A DNA stretch of 64,000 bases from an uncultured Lachnospiraceae bacterium (GTDB lineage: Bacteria > Bacillota > Clostridia > Lachnospirales > Lachnospiraceae), in assembly GCA_934394565.1 (NCBI GenBank), contig CAKRQV010000004.1, forward strand, positions 62,001-126,000. Reading direction: 5' to 3'. Positions 17,193 through 25,502 of the stretch are shown here, piece after piece. Position 1 is the stretch's first letter. Each line of letters starts with the position of its first letter. The notes beneath the pieces are model-generated. The model had not been told where the DNA came from. It was given only the letters and a program-made list of their open reading frames with translations, and did not search any database. The translations under genes were made by a program, and so were the position numbers.

Positions 17193-17390
17193 TTACATGT
17201 ACGGTAAGATCTTCTTCATGTTCTTAACGTTTGTCTCGTCCATAACGATATCTTTTCTAAGATTTCTCTTTCTCTTGGTGGTCTTCTTTGTTAAGATATG
17301 GCTCTTGTAAGCTTTATTTCTAACGAGTTTTCCTGAACCTGTTACTTTAAAGCGCTTTGCAGCAGCTCTGCTTGTTTTCATTTTTGGCAT
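17193..17390 (-). CDS. rpmI: 50S ribosomal protein L35
   Basis: The 65-residue, very basic protein is a complete L35: MPKMKTSRAAAKRFKVTGSG, then KAYKSHILTKKTTKRKRNLR, ending in MKKILPYM. It lies between infC and rplT, with short gaps on both sides and a GGAGG site before the ATG. It is part of the large ribosomal subunit. Confidence 0.98.
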   Translation of the reverse strand: MPKMKTSRAAAKRFKVTGSGKLVRNKAYKSHILTKKTTKRKRNLRKDIVMDETNVKNMKKILPYM

Positions 17391-17427
17391 GACACCATTC
17401 CTCCTTAAACTATCTAATCTATTTTTT

Positions 17428-17934
17428 TTAACGTTTTTCAGTTAAAAACATACTCATGCTTCTGCCTTCCATCTTCGGGGCTTTCTCTACAGTAGCGATA
17501 TCGGAAAGACGGGATGCAAACTCATCCAGAATCACCTTGCTGCTCTGTACATGGGCCATCTCACGACCACGGAAACGAAGTGTGACCTTTACACGGTTAC
17601 CCTTTGTGATAAACTTGCGGGCAGCACTTGCCTTGGTGTTGAGATCGTTCTCATCGATGTTCGGTGAGAGGCGAACCTCTTTGATCTCTACTACCTTCTG
17701 TTTTTTCTTGGCTTCTTTCTCTTTTCTGGCAAGCTCATATCTGTACTTACCATAATCGATGATCTTGCAGACCGGCGGCTTTGCTGTCGGGGCGATCTTT
17801 ACCAGATCGAGATTAGCCTCCTGCGCCATCTTGTACGCATCACGGGAAGACATGATTCCCAGCTGCTCTCCTGTCGCACTCACAACGCGAACTTCTCTAT
17901 CGCGAATCTGTTCGTTAATCATTAACTCGCTAAT
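17428..17934 (-). CDS. infC: Translation initiation factor IF-3 with AUU start
   Basis: IF-3 checks the start codon on the 30S subunit and keeps the subunits apart. The protein has the N-domain INEQIRDREVRVVSATGEQL, the linker with lysine-rich ELARKEKEAKKKQKVVEIKE, and the C-domain VRLSPNIDENDLNTKASAAR to KMEGRSMSMFLTEKR. The first ATG (17922) is 21 bases from the nearest GGAGG. An in-frame ATT at 17932-17934 sits nine bases after TAGGAGG and adds ISEL before MINEQ. An AUU start is the classical way IF-3 regulates its own translation, so I place the start there (168 residues). The operon is also controlled by an L20 leader. Confidence 0.93.
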   Translation of the reverse strand: MSELMINEQIRDREVRVVSATGEQLGIMSSRDAYKMAQEANLDLVKIAPTAKPPVCKIIDYGKYRYELARKEKEAKKKQKVVEIKEVRLSPNIDENDLNTKASAARKFITKGNRVKVTLRFRGREMAHVQSSKVILDEFASRLSDIATVEKAPKMEGRSMSMFLTEKR

Positions 17935-17943
17935 GGCCGTATA

Positions 17944-18089
17944 CCTCCTAACAAAATAAAAAAGCAGATAGTCAGACTATCCACTTATCCAGTACTGCAA
18001 TCCTTGCATCTTATGATTGCTTTCCCTATAAACCCGAGTCACATCTGTAGTGTGCTGAGGTGAGAGTGGATACTCTTCTTTCTTACATC
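17944..18089 (-). ncRNA. L20 leader: transcription attenuator of infC-rpmI-rplT
   Basis: The 145-nt leader between the promoter and the infC ribosome site can form a terminator hairpin (GATAGT-ctg-ACTATC followed by TTTTTTATTTT, about 17951-17984). It can also form a competing pairing of the AGTGGATAGT segment with AGTATCCACT near 18066-18076. This mutually exclusive arrangement upstream of infC-rpmI-rplT matches the Firmicutes L20 leader, in which free L20 favours termination. Identification rests on position and on the two alternative pairings. Confidence 0.75.
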
Positions 18090-18095
18090 TTTGAT

Positions 18096-18124
18096 AGGAT
18101 ACCATGCTTATGTAACTGTGTCAA
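18096..18124 (-). promoter_or_regulatory. infC operon promoter
   Basis: On the minus strand a perfect TTGACA (18119-18124), a 17-base spacer and TATCCT (18096-18101) predict a start near 18089. Confidence 0.82.
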
Positions 18125-18158
18125 GAGTTTTTTTAACTTCTGATACAGTTTCTTATCA

Positions 18159-18200
18159 CAAGTGTTACAGTTCACAGTTTTTTGCGAACTGTAACACTTG
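18159..18200. repeat. Hairpin repeat, GTTACAGTT type, copy 1
   Basis: CAAGTGTTACAGTTC at 18159-18173 pairs perfectly with GAACTGTAACACTTG at 18186-18200 around a 12-base loop. A related hairpin with the same GTTACAGTTCACAG start and GTAAC end is at 42492-42523. This copy lies between the DUF1540 gene and the infC promoter, and may end DUF1540 transcription. Confidence 0.75.
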
Positions 18201-18256
18201 CGGCAGTTCCTGTCAGTTCTTACAGGATAACAGGCAGACACCCGTTTTGTCAATCT

Positions 18257-18586
18257 TTAGCCGCAATTTCTGCAGCGAAATGTCTCACAGACCGTATCCT
18301 CACAGCGATCTGCACAGGCTCCGTCAATATTCACCTCGTTGGCAGTACATTTGCAGTTTTCATTGTACGTGCATCCTTCAGCCTCGCAGTCTACATGAAT
18401 ACTGCTGCAGCCGCAGCCTCCGGTCACGGAATTGACCGCCGTACCCTCGGCTCTGTCACGGAAGCTGTCACAGCAGGTTTCGTCTGCCACTCTCGCTTCA
18501 CGGCCACCGATGCGGATGTCACCACGGGAGCAAAGCTCATCCTTGTTGTAGACACAGTGCGTTACCATACAGTTTAATAACGGCAT
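18257..18586 (-). CDS. DUF1540-containing cysteine-rich protein, two domains
   Basis: The 109-residue protein holds two copies of the DUF1540 pattern. The first is CMVTHCVYNKDELCSRGDIR with a trailing ETCCDSF; the second is CGCSSIHVDCEAEGCTYNEN, KCTANEVNIDG and CETFRC. With 17 cysteines it probably binds metal. DUF1540 proteins are widespread in clostridia, often sporulation-associated, but no activity is established. The gene is monocistronic, with AGGAGG before the ATG. Confidence 0.88.
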   Translation of the reverse strand: MPLLNCMVTHCVYNKDELCSRGDIRIGGREARVADETCCDSFRDRAEGTAVNSVTGGCGCSSIHVDCEAEGCTYNENCKCTANEVNIDGACADRCEDTVCETFRCRNCG

Positions 18587-18830
18587 AATAAAGTCCTCCT
18601 TTACAGAATTGACGCAGTGGTTTTGCTAAACCAGAAGCGTTCTTCCTTTATTATGCGTAGCCACAATTCGTACTATGCACTGTCTTTTTTATTTTTCTGT
18701 TTTCCGGACATTTCAAACAAGAGTTCAAATGTATTCCATCTGTCTTCAGAAAATGCTTCCTGTTTTCGCCCTTCCTGTAAAACCGGCATCATGCTTTTTG
18801 GCTTTATACACATATTTGCAGCCGGATCTT
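18587..18830. other. Gap between DUF1540 and ydcF-like genes
   Basis: This 244-bp stretch should carry the DUF1540 promoter, and it has a small GGTTTagcaAAACC hairpin near 18620-18634. I see no additional gene. Confidence 0.35.
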
Positions 18831-19598
18831 TCACCGTATTCCCTTTACCATATCTTTCGCCAGCGCAATGCCTTCCCGTACCATAAAGTGCAATTGCATC
18901 AAAGAGTGGGATTTTGCCGCAATGCCGCAGGCCTTTGTAAATCCACATCTCTTTGCCAGCATCACACCGCGATACACATGAAAATTATTGGTTACGATTC
19001 CAATATGTACCTGTCCGGTCTCTTCCGGGATCAATGCCTTGCTAAACGTCATATTTTCCAAGGTTGATGTCGATCTGTCCTCCATGATCAGCCGGTCTGC
19101 GGATACATCATGCGCCACCAGCCAGTCATACATCGCCTGTGCCTCTGTCAGATTTTCCCCCGGTCCCTGACCCCCGGACAGCACAGCCTTTGTCTCCGGA
19201 TTTTCATCCAGATACGCCTTCGCCGTTTTTAACCGATCCTCCAACGCCCGGCTCACACGATCCCCACGCACCTGTGCCCCCAGCACCAGCACATACTCCA
19301 GCTTTGGCTCACCCTTTGCAAACATCTGCGAAACGATCAATCCTTCCATCACCGCAAAAGTGAGTGCCCCTGCCAGCAACACACAGCCCAGCACAATCTT
19401 CACACCATGCGGCAGCTGCCACAGCCACCGGCCACTCCTGTGCATCCGCAAACAAAAAGCCGCACCCAGACACAGCACCCCTGCCACTGGCCAGATCACC
19501 AAAAACGAAGCGCCAAAGCCTGCATATATACCGCAGGCCAGAAAATATCCAAAACAAAAAATTCCCAACAAACTCAAAATCACTTCCATACGCACCAT
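18831..19598 (-). CDS. YdcF/SanA-family membrane protein (DUF218)
   Basis: The 255-residue protein has three N-terminal membrane segments (residues about 5-27, 30-48 and 66-88) followed by an extracytoplasmic DUF218 domain: YVLVLGAQVRGDRVSRALED, AVLSGGQGPGENLTEAQAMY, EDRSTSTLENMTFSK and IVTNNFHVYRGVMLAKRCGF. DUF218 proteins such as SanA and ElyC act in envelope maintenance by an unresolved chemistry. The start is ambiguous: GGAGGTGA overlaps the first ATG (19598), and GTG 19595 or ATG 19589 are also possible. The gene is likely monocistronic. Confidence 0.88.
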   Translation of the reverse strand: MVRMEVILSLLGIFCFGYFLACGIYAGFGASFLVIWPVAGVLCLGAAFCLRMHRSGRWLWQLPHGVKIVLGCVLLAGALTFAVMEGLIVSQMFAKGEPKLEYVLVLGAQVRGDRVSRALEDRLKTAKAYLDENPETKAVLSGGQGPGENLTEAQAMYDWLVAHDVSADRLIMEDRSTSTLENMTFSKALIPEETGQVHIGIVTNNFHVYRGVMLAKRCGFTKACGIAAKSHSLMQLHFMVREGIALAKDMVKGIR

Positions 19599-19617
19599 TC
19601 ACCTCCAGCCAAAGTCA

Positions 19618-19841
19618 GGTCTGCTTCGCGATATTGCAACGAACAGAAGGGGCTATGTGTATTAGCAAATGATCAAAGTGCGCTTTTAGCTTTGACGAGA
19701 TCCACTGCTTACGAAATCTTACGCACGAGCTCGCTTTTGCGAGTGCGTTAGATGCAGTTAGCAGTTAGCCCGGCAAAGCGTTGCACTTATTTGCAAATAC
19801 ACATAGCCCCTTCTGTTCGTTGCAATATCGCGAAGCAGACC
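19618..19841. repeat. Long intergenic palindrome, core type 1 (118-nt core, 53-bp arms)
   Basis: Arms 19618-19670 and 19789-19841 are inverted repeats of 53 bp with one mismatch. The 118-nt core (19671-19788), read on the minus strand, aligns over its whole length with the 119-nt core of the element at 50390-50600. Shared blocks, in order, include GTGCAACGCT, CTCGC, AAAGCG, GCTCG, CGTAA, TGGATCTC and AGCTAAAA. The arms do not resemble those of the other element. The palindrome ends nine bases past the stop of the SEC-C gene, and GGACGGACG lies at its boundary. Confidence 0.9.
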
Positions 19842-19849
19842 GTCCGTCC

Positions 19850-20356
19850 TTACTTATTTCTACCACAACACTTCTTATATTTCTTTCCGCTTCCGCACGG
19901 ACACGGATCATTCGGGAATACTTTTTTCGGCTTTACAACTGTACCGGACTTTTTCTGCTCCAGATACAGCTCTTTTTTCTTCTCCGGTGTGAAAATCTCA
20001 TCCCACATCGGCAGCTCATACAGCCACTCTGCCTTGGCATCTACCATATTCTTATACAGCAGTTCTTTATCAAAAGCCAGGCTGACAACCGTATCCTCTT
20101 CCATCTCTTCGATCGGATTCGGAACCTTCAGGCTGTCGTTGATACCATCCAGAAAACCTGTCATGGCAAATACATCGATATTATATTTGTCAGCCAGCTC
20201 TTTCACAGTACCCTTGACTTCCTCGTCCGGGTTTGTTAAAAGCTGCTCATAGATACCCTTTTCAAGCAGGAAATAATTCTGCCAGAATCTCTGCAGAGCT
20301 CCTTTATCTGCATTCTGATCATAGGCTTTGTCACGCCATGTCTGTAATAAACTCAT
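19850..20356 (-). CDS. SEC-C metal-binding domain protein
   Basis: The 168-residue cytoplasmic protein has an alpha-helical body (LQRFWQNYFLLEKGIYEQLL, FAMTGFLDGINDSLKVPNPI) and ends with a complete SEC-C zinc motif, FPNDPCPCGSGKKYKKCCGR. The same motif ends SecA and YecA proteins, where it binds zinc and contacts SecB or ribosomes. No SecA ATPase domain is present. The function in clostridia is unknown. The gene is separate from its neighbours, and a long palindrome immediately follows its stop. Confidence 0.85.
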   Translation of the reverse strand: MSLLQTWRDKAYDQNADKGALQRFWQNYFLLEKGIYEQLLTNPDEEVKGTVKELADKYNIDVFAMTGFLDGINDSLKVPNPIEEMEEDTVVSLAFDKELLYKNMVDAKAEWLYELPMWDEIFTPEKKKELYLEQKKSGTVVKPKKVFPNDPCPCGSGKKYKKCCGRNK

Positions 20357-20462
20357 GATTCAAACATCCTTTCGTCTTTGCGTGTATAGCACGCACTGTG
20401 GTCATTATATCCGATATACCGCCAAATTGCAACGAAAACTTACCCTGTACATCCTGCCGGCC

Positions 20463-21446
20463 CTACATCGGTACAATCTGTTCTTTTTTATACGTTTCCC
20501 TGAATACCCGCGGTGTCATATGATAATGCTCCTTAAATGTCCGGTGGAAATAGCTGGCGTTTTCATACCCGACCGCTGCGATCACATCGTTGACCGGCAG
20601 ATCCGTGTCACACAAAAGCTGCACTGCCTTGCTCAGACGTTTTCTCAGCAAAAGCTCTGTGAAATTGTATCCCGTCTGGGCTTTGATCATGCGGCTCAGC
20701 GTATGCATCGGCTGATGCAGAGTCTCACACAACGTTGTAAGGCTCGCCGTCCGGTACTGCTGCTCGATATAGCTTAACGTCGACATCAACAGCATATTGT
20801 CGTAGCGGTTTGGCACACGCATCTCCACATACTGTGCCGATTCCACCAGATGCATAAACAGAAGTCCCATCGTCGTCTGGTTGATCAGATTATTCTGCTG
20901 CTCCCCGTTGATCAGGGACACGATCATATTTTCCATCAGATTCTGGATCTGCAGCACACCGGCCACCTTAAAATGCAGATACTCGCCTTTTTCCTGGTTC
21001 TGCCGCAGGATATTGACAAGAAAATCGGCCAGAACATTGTCCCGGCCGATCATCGCACTCGCCACATCAAAAAATTCCGGAAGAACGATAAAGTTGACCG
21101 CCAGATCATCCTCGCCCGATGGCAGGATCTCATGGTGAGTATACTGGTTGAGAAAGAGGATCTCCCCGGCTTTGACGACTACATGCTTATCCCCGATCAC
21201 ATTGACAACCTCGCCCTGACACACATAGATCACTTCTACATAGGTATGTCTGTGGGAAGGAAAATGCACAAAACGGGTATGCTTGCGCACGGTGATCAGC
21301 TGTCCCCGCTCAAGCATCTTACGGCTGTCGATCGTAAACTCTGTGCCCGTGGCATAGAGCTCCTTTTCCACCTGTGCCCCATCTTCCAGAATTTTCTTTT
21401 CTTCTTCCGTTATTTCCTTCATCTGTTCCAGCAGTTGCTGCTGCAC
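20463..21446 (-). CDS. AraC-family transcriptional regulator with cupin sensor
   Basis: The protein has an N-terminal cupin-like sensor (RFVHFPSHRHTYVEVIYVCQ, GEVVNVIGDKHVVVKAGEIL, FLNQYTHHEILPSGEDDLAV) and a C-terminal pair of helix-turn-helix motifs (LSRMIKAQTGYNFTELLLRK, AVGYENASYFHRTFKEHYHM, TPRVFRETYK). GTG 21446 is preferred (327 residues) because GGAGG lies eight bases upstream; the longer frame from ATG 21509 lacks a ribosome site. It lies directly after the DUF2284 gene, so it may belong to the ABC-F/DUF2284 transcript. The histidines in the cupin suggest a metal or sugar ligand, which is unknown. Confidence 0.9.
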   Translation of the reverse strand: MQQQLLEQMKEITEEEKKILEDGAQVEKELYATGTEFTIDSRKMLERGQLITVRKHTRFVHFPSHRHTYVEVIYVCQGEVVNVIGDKHVVVKAGEILFLNQYTHHEILPSGEDDLAVNFIVLPEFFDVASAMIGRDNVLADFLVNILRQNQEKGEYLHFKVAGVLQIQNLMENMIVSLINGEQQNNLINQTTMGLLFMHLVESAQYVEMRVPNRYDNMLLMSTLSYIEQQYRTASLTTLCETLHQPMHTLSRMIKAQTGYNFTELLLRKRLSKAVQLLCDTDLPVNDVIAAVGYENASYFHRTFKEHYHMTPRVFRETYKKEQIVPM

Positions 21447-21515
21447 GTTTATTTCCTCCGTATATGTTCTTCCGTCTTCAGCTTTTCCTGCAAAAACGGC
21501 ATCACGCATATAGCT

Positions 21516-22067
21516 CTATTTTTTATCCAGCATAAACATACTGAAATACAATACTCTTGTATTGCCGCACCAACATTCCAGTCCGGCGGTTTTTGCAAGC
21601 TTTGTCACATCAATACAGTAGGCTGACAGGCAGGAAAATACCCTGTAGTCCCTCGGACACGGCTTTCCGATCATCTGCATGCAGACCTTTTTACAGAGCT
21701 TACATGGCCCGGCCATCATGGCATCCGGCTCCATGCCCATTTCTTTTAATGTATCCAGTACATTAAAGGAAATGGCATTGTGTTTTGCCTTGGCTTCGGC
21801 TGTTTCTTCTGTGTTCATAACATCCGAAACCTCCCAGGCCGTCTGTACAAGCAAAAGCCGGCCATACTGCATGACCTTTGCCTGCATCTCTTCGGGAGTT
21901 CCACAGTACGGCGGACACGAATAATTGACATCGTAATTGCCGCACTTGTCCTCCTCACAGTATTTCCGGAACTCCGGATCAAACACCAGATCTTTCGTAT
22001 CGACAAAGGCGGTACGATAGACACCTTCTACCTCAGATACTGCATTTAAGATCTGTGTATCCTCCAT
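21516..22067 (-). CDS. DUF2284 metal-binding protein
   Basis: The 183-residue protein is rich in cysteines arranged as in DUF2284: KYCEEDKCGNYDVNYSCPPY with CG following, then GPCKLCKKVCMQMIGKPCPR, and AGLECWCGNT near the end. The pattern suggests an iron-sulfur or other metal site in the cytoplasm. The function of the family is not established. Its ATG is one base past the stop of the ABC-F gene, so the two are co-transcribed; the AraC gene follows. Nothing is missing. Confidence 0.87.
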   Translation of the reverse strand: MEDTQILNAVSEVEGVYRTAFVDTKDLVFDPEFRKYCEEDKCGNYDVNYSCPPYCGTPEEMQAKVMQYGRLLLVQTAWEVSDVMNTEETAEAKAKHNAISFNVLDTLKEMGMEPDAMMAGPCKLCKKVCMQMIGKPCPRDYRVFSCLSAYCIDVTKLAKTAGLECWCGNTRVLYFSMFMLDKK

Positions 22068-22068
22068 C

Positions 22069-23700
22069 TTAGTTATCCTCTTCTTTCATTGTATAAACAG
22101 CACGCTTACGGGCCATCTCATCGGATGCCAGATACTCATCGTAGGTGGTGATCTTGTCGATCAGCTGACCGCCCGGCATGATCTCCATGATACGGTTGGC
22201 GGTCGTCTCCACCAGCTGGTGGTCACGGCAGGCGAATAATAAAACGCCCGGGAATTTCTTCATACCATTGTTCAGTGCTGTGATAGACTCCATATCCAGA
22301 TGGTTGGTCGGCTCATCCAGAATCAGAATGTTGGCGCCGGAGATCATCATCTTGGATAACAGGCAGCGTACCTTCTCACCACCGGACAGGACACGGACTC
22401 TCTTCACGCCATCCTCACCGGCAAACAGCATACGTCCCAGGAAACCACGGACATAGGTGGCATCCTTGATCTCGGAATACTGGGTCAGCCAGTCAGCGAT
22501 CGTCAGGTCGCTGTCAAATTCTCTTGTGCTGTCCTGCGGGAAATATGCCTGGGAGGTGGTTACGCCCCATTTGTACGTACCTTCATCCGGCTCCATCTCG
22601 CCGGTCAGGATCTGGAACAGTACGGTCTTGGCACGCTCATTGCCACCGACAAAAGCAACCTTATCTTCACGGTTTAATGTAAAATTCAGATGATCAAGGA
22701 TCACTTCACCATCGATTGTCTTAGTCAGGTTTTCCACCATCAGGACATCATTACCAATCTCACGGTTCGGACGGAAATCGATGTACGGATATTTACGGCT
22801 GGACGGTTTGATCTCGTCAAGCTGGATTTTCTCAAGAGCTTTCTTACGGGATGTTGCCTGCTTGGATTTGGAAGCGTTGGCAGCAAAACGGGAGATAAAC
22901 TCCTGCAGCTCTTTGATCTTCTCCTCTTTCTTACGGTTGGCCTCTTTCATCTGTTTTACCAGAAGCTGGCTGGACTCATACCAGAAATCGTAGTTTCCGG
23001 CATACAGCTGGATCTTGCCGTAGTCAACATCTGCGGTATGGGTGCAGACTTTATTTAAGAAGTAACGGTCATGGGATACAACGATAACTGTATTTTCAAA
23101 GTTGATCAAAAACTCTTCAAGCCAGTTGATCGCATCCATATCCAAATGGTTGGTCGGCTCATCGAGAAGCAGGATATCCGGATTGCCAAACAGGGCCTGT
23201 GCCAGCAGGACTTTAACCTTTTCACTACCTTTTAAGTTGGCCATCTGTTCATAATGCAATTCAGTCGGAATACCCAGACCATTTAACAGCATCTCTGCGT
23301 CTGTTTCAGCTTCCCAGCCGTTCATCTCGGCAAATTCGCCCTCCAGCTCACTGGCGCGGATACCGTCTTCGTCGGTAAAATCTTCTTTTGCGTAGATGGC
23401 ATCCTTTTCTTTCATGATCTCGTACAGTCTTTGGTTACCCATGATGACCGTATCCAGTACGGTATAGGCATCATACTGGAAATGATCCTGCTTTAAGAAA
23501 GACAGACGCTGTCCCGGGGTGATCGATACATCACCGCTGGTCGTCTCCAGTTCTCCGGAAAGGATCTTTAAGAACGTAGATTTACCGGCACCGTTGGCAC
23601 CGATGATACCGTAGCAGTTACCCTCGGTAAATTTGATATTTACATCTTCGAACAGGGCTTTCTTGCCCAGTCGGAGTGTGACATTATTTGCTGAAATCAT
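22069..23700 (-). CDS. ABC-F ATPase of the YbiT/YkpA group
   Basis: The 543-residue soluble protein has two ABC domains joined by a charged linker (about residues 240-310, KQMKEANRKKEEKIKELQEF) and no membrane segments. Domain 1 has Walker A GIIGANGAGKSTFLK and Walker B PDILLLDEPTNHLDM, with a variant signature LKGSEKVK. Domain 2 has LSGGEKVRCLL and LILDEPTNHLDM, but its Walker A is the variant GGNERAKTVL, usual for this group. ABC-F proteins bind the ribosomal E site and ease stalled translation; some give antibiotic resistance, but this group is mostly housekeeping. It heads a unit with DUF2284 and AraC genes. Confidence 0.92.
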   Translation of the reverse strand: MISANNVTLRLGKKALFEDVNIKFTEGNCYGIIGANGAGKSTFLKILSGELETTSGDVSITPGQRLSFLKQDHFQYDAYTVLDTVIMGNQRLYEIMKEKDAIYAKEDFTDEDGIRASELEGEFAEMNGWEAETDAEMLLNGLGIPTELHYEQMANLKGSEKVKVLLAQALFGNPDILLLDEPTNHLDMDAINWLEEFLINFENTVIVVSHDRYFLNKVCTHTADVDYGKIQLYAGNYDFWYESSQLLVKQMKEANRKKEEKIKELQEFISRFAANASKSKQATSRKKALEKIQLDEIKPSSRKYPYIDFRPNREIGNDVLMVENLTKTIDGEVILDHLNFTLNREDKVAFVGGNERAKTVLFQILTGEMEPDEGTYKWGVTTSQAYFPQDSTREFDSDLTIADWLTQYSEIKDATYVRGFLGRMLFAGEDGVKRVRVLSGGEKVRCLLSKMMISGANILILDEPTNHLDMESITALNNGMKKFPGVLLFACRDHQLVETTANRIMEIMPGGQLIDKITTYDEYLASDEMARKRAVYTMKEEDN

Positions 23701-23767
23701 AGCTGCGTTATTCCTCCTGCATTTAAACGTTGTATGGTCACTTTGCTCTTTTTATTCTTCACACAAC

Positions 23768-23795
23768 AAAGCACATAGGGTTGCCATGTGCTTTT
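23768..23795 (-). terminator. Hairpin after the cardiolipin synthase gene
   Basis: AAAGCACAT pairs with ATGTGCTTT around a 9-base loop. It is T-rich on the plus side and weaker as a terminator on the minus side, where the transcript of the cardiolipin synthase gene would end. Confidence 0.5.
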
Positions 23796-23889
23796 GTCTT
23801 TTATATGTGCATATTTTTCCGGACTGCACAGGCAGCCCCACTACATTTTACATAAAACACCCTGAAATGCAAGGAAAACTTGCGTTTTT

Positions 23890-25491
23890 CTACATCAAAG
23901 GCGCAAATATCTTCAGAATAAAGCCCAGAAGCTTATGTTTTGTACTGATCGTCTTCATATACTCCGGTGTTACCTTCAGGCATTTATCCAGGGTATCCTG
24001 AAAATCCGCCTCGATCCGGTCAATCTCTTCTGCCCTGTATAAAAGCACCGCATTTTCAAAATGTAAAAACAGGCTGCGGTAATCCATATTGATTGTACCC
24101 ACTACGGCAGTCTCATCATCGCTGACAAAGACCTTTGCATGGACAAAGCCCGGCACATATTCATAAATCTCCACACCCTCACTGATCAGATATTTATAAT
24201 GTGTCCTCGCCAGTGCAAAGGCATAGATCTTGTCCGGAATATGCGGCAGGATCAGACGCACCTGCACGCCACGGCGCACCGCATCACACAGTGCTGTGAT
24301 CATATCATGCTCCAGGATCAGATACGGTGTCATAATATGCACATATTTTGTTGCCTGCTGAAGAATATGCATATAGACAAACTTACCCACCGGTTCGCCG
24401 TCCAGCGGACTGTCGGCATACGGCACAACAAAGCCCGGCTGTACAAGCTCTGCTTTTCTCGGATAAATGTCAAGATAATCCACATAATTATTCTCGTAGC
24501 CGTCCAGATCCCACAGCTGCAGAAACATCATCGTAAAGCTCTTGACCGCATCGCCCTTCACCATGATCGCGGTATCCTTCCAGTGGCCGAAGCGCTCCTT
24601 TTTGTTAATGTATTCATCGGCAAGATTCGTTCCACCGGTAAAGGCTGTCTCACCGTCAATGACCAGTATCTTACGATGGTCTCTGTTGTTTTGGTACGTG
24701 GTCAGCGCCGGTTTGATCGGAGAAAAAACCTTGCACTTGATGCCAGCTGCTTCCAGACGCTTTGGATAATCATGGGACAACGACGCAAACTGCAATGTGC
24801 CATCGTACATCAGACGCACCTCCACGCCCTCGGCTGCCTTATCCTTTAAGATCTCCAGCACATGATCCCAGACCTCACCGTGTTCTATGATGAAAAACTC
24901 CATAAAGATGAATTTTCTGGCTTTTTTCATTTCTTCCAGAATCGCCGGATACCAGTCATCCCCCAGTGGATAGTAGGTCAATCCATTATTTCTGTAGGTT
25001 GGAAAACCGACTCTTTGCAGATAATGTGTCATACCGGCCATCTGCGGATTCTGTTCACAGATTTCCTCCTGTATTTCCCGATCCTGTTCGGAAAAGCTTT
25101 TCATCCGCTCTGTCTGGGCAATAACCTTCTTATTCAGGATACGTATACCGGGCTGCATCTGTACAAACAGATACAAAAGCCCGCCAAATACCGGCACCAG
25201 AAGGATCATGACGATCCATGGCATCTGGATCTCCGGCGTACCGGGGCGGTTTAAGATTCCCATGACAATAAACAATGCCACCAGACTGTAAGCCGCCATT
25301 GCGTATACGACATACCTGTACAGAAACAGACTGGCAAGCACAAGTACCAGCGCCTGTACTGCAATCAGAAGAAGAATGACCGTTGTACGTCCGAATAACA
25401 GCTTGACAGCACCTTTTTTACCCTGTCTGGCTTTATCTTTTACTGTCTCCGTAAATTCCTCGGTAAATTTCTTTTCTGTATTTTCTTCCAC
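23890..25491 (-). CDS. cls: Cardiolipin synthase
   Basis: The 533-residue membrane enzyme condenses phosphatidylglycerol to cardiolipin. After a charged N-terminus come three membrane segments (about residues 33-58, 60-80 and 90-110, including IVMILLVPVFGGLLYLFVQM), then two phospholipase-D domains. The HKD motifs are NRDHRKILVIDGETAFTGG near residue 265 and GFVHAKVFVSDDETAVVGT near residue 450. The start is GTG at 25491, preceded by AGAGGT. It is the third gene of rluF-like, ligA, cls, with an 11-base gap after ligA. Confidence 0.93.
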   Translation of the reverse strand: MEENTEKKFTEEFTETVKDKARQGKKGAVKLLFGRTTVILLLIAVQALVLVLASLFLYRYVVYAMAAYSLVALFIVMGILNRPGTPEIQMPWIVMILLVPVFGGLLYLFVQMQPGIRILNKKVIAQTERMKSFSEQDREIQEEICEQNPQMAGMTHYLQRVGFPTYRNNGLTYYPLGDDWYPAILEEMKKARKFIFMEFFIIEHGEVWDHVLEILKDKAAEGVEVRLMYDGTLQFASLSHDYPKRLEAAGIKCKVFSPIKPALTTYQNNRDHRKILVIDGETAFTGGTNLADEYINKKERFGHWKDTAIMVKGDAVKSFTMMFLQLWDLDGYENNYVDYLDIYPRKAELVQPGFVVPYADSPLDGEPVGKFVYMHILQQATKYVHIMTPYLILEHDMITALCDAVRRGVQVRLILPHIPDKIYAFALARTHYKYLISEGVEIYEYVPGFVHAKVFVSDDETAVVGTINMDYRSLFLHFENAVLLYRAEEIDRIEADFQDTLDKCLKVTPEYMKTISTKHKLLGFILKIFAPLM

Positions 25492-25502
25492 GCCTTACCT
25501 CT

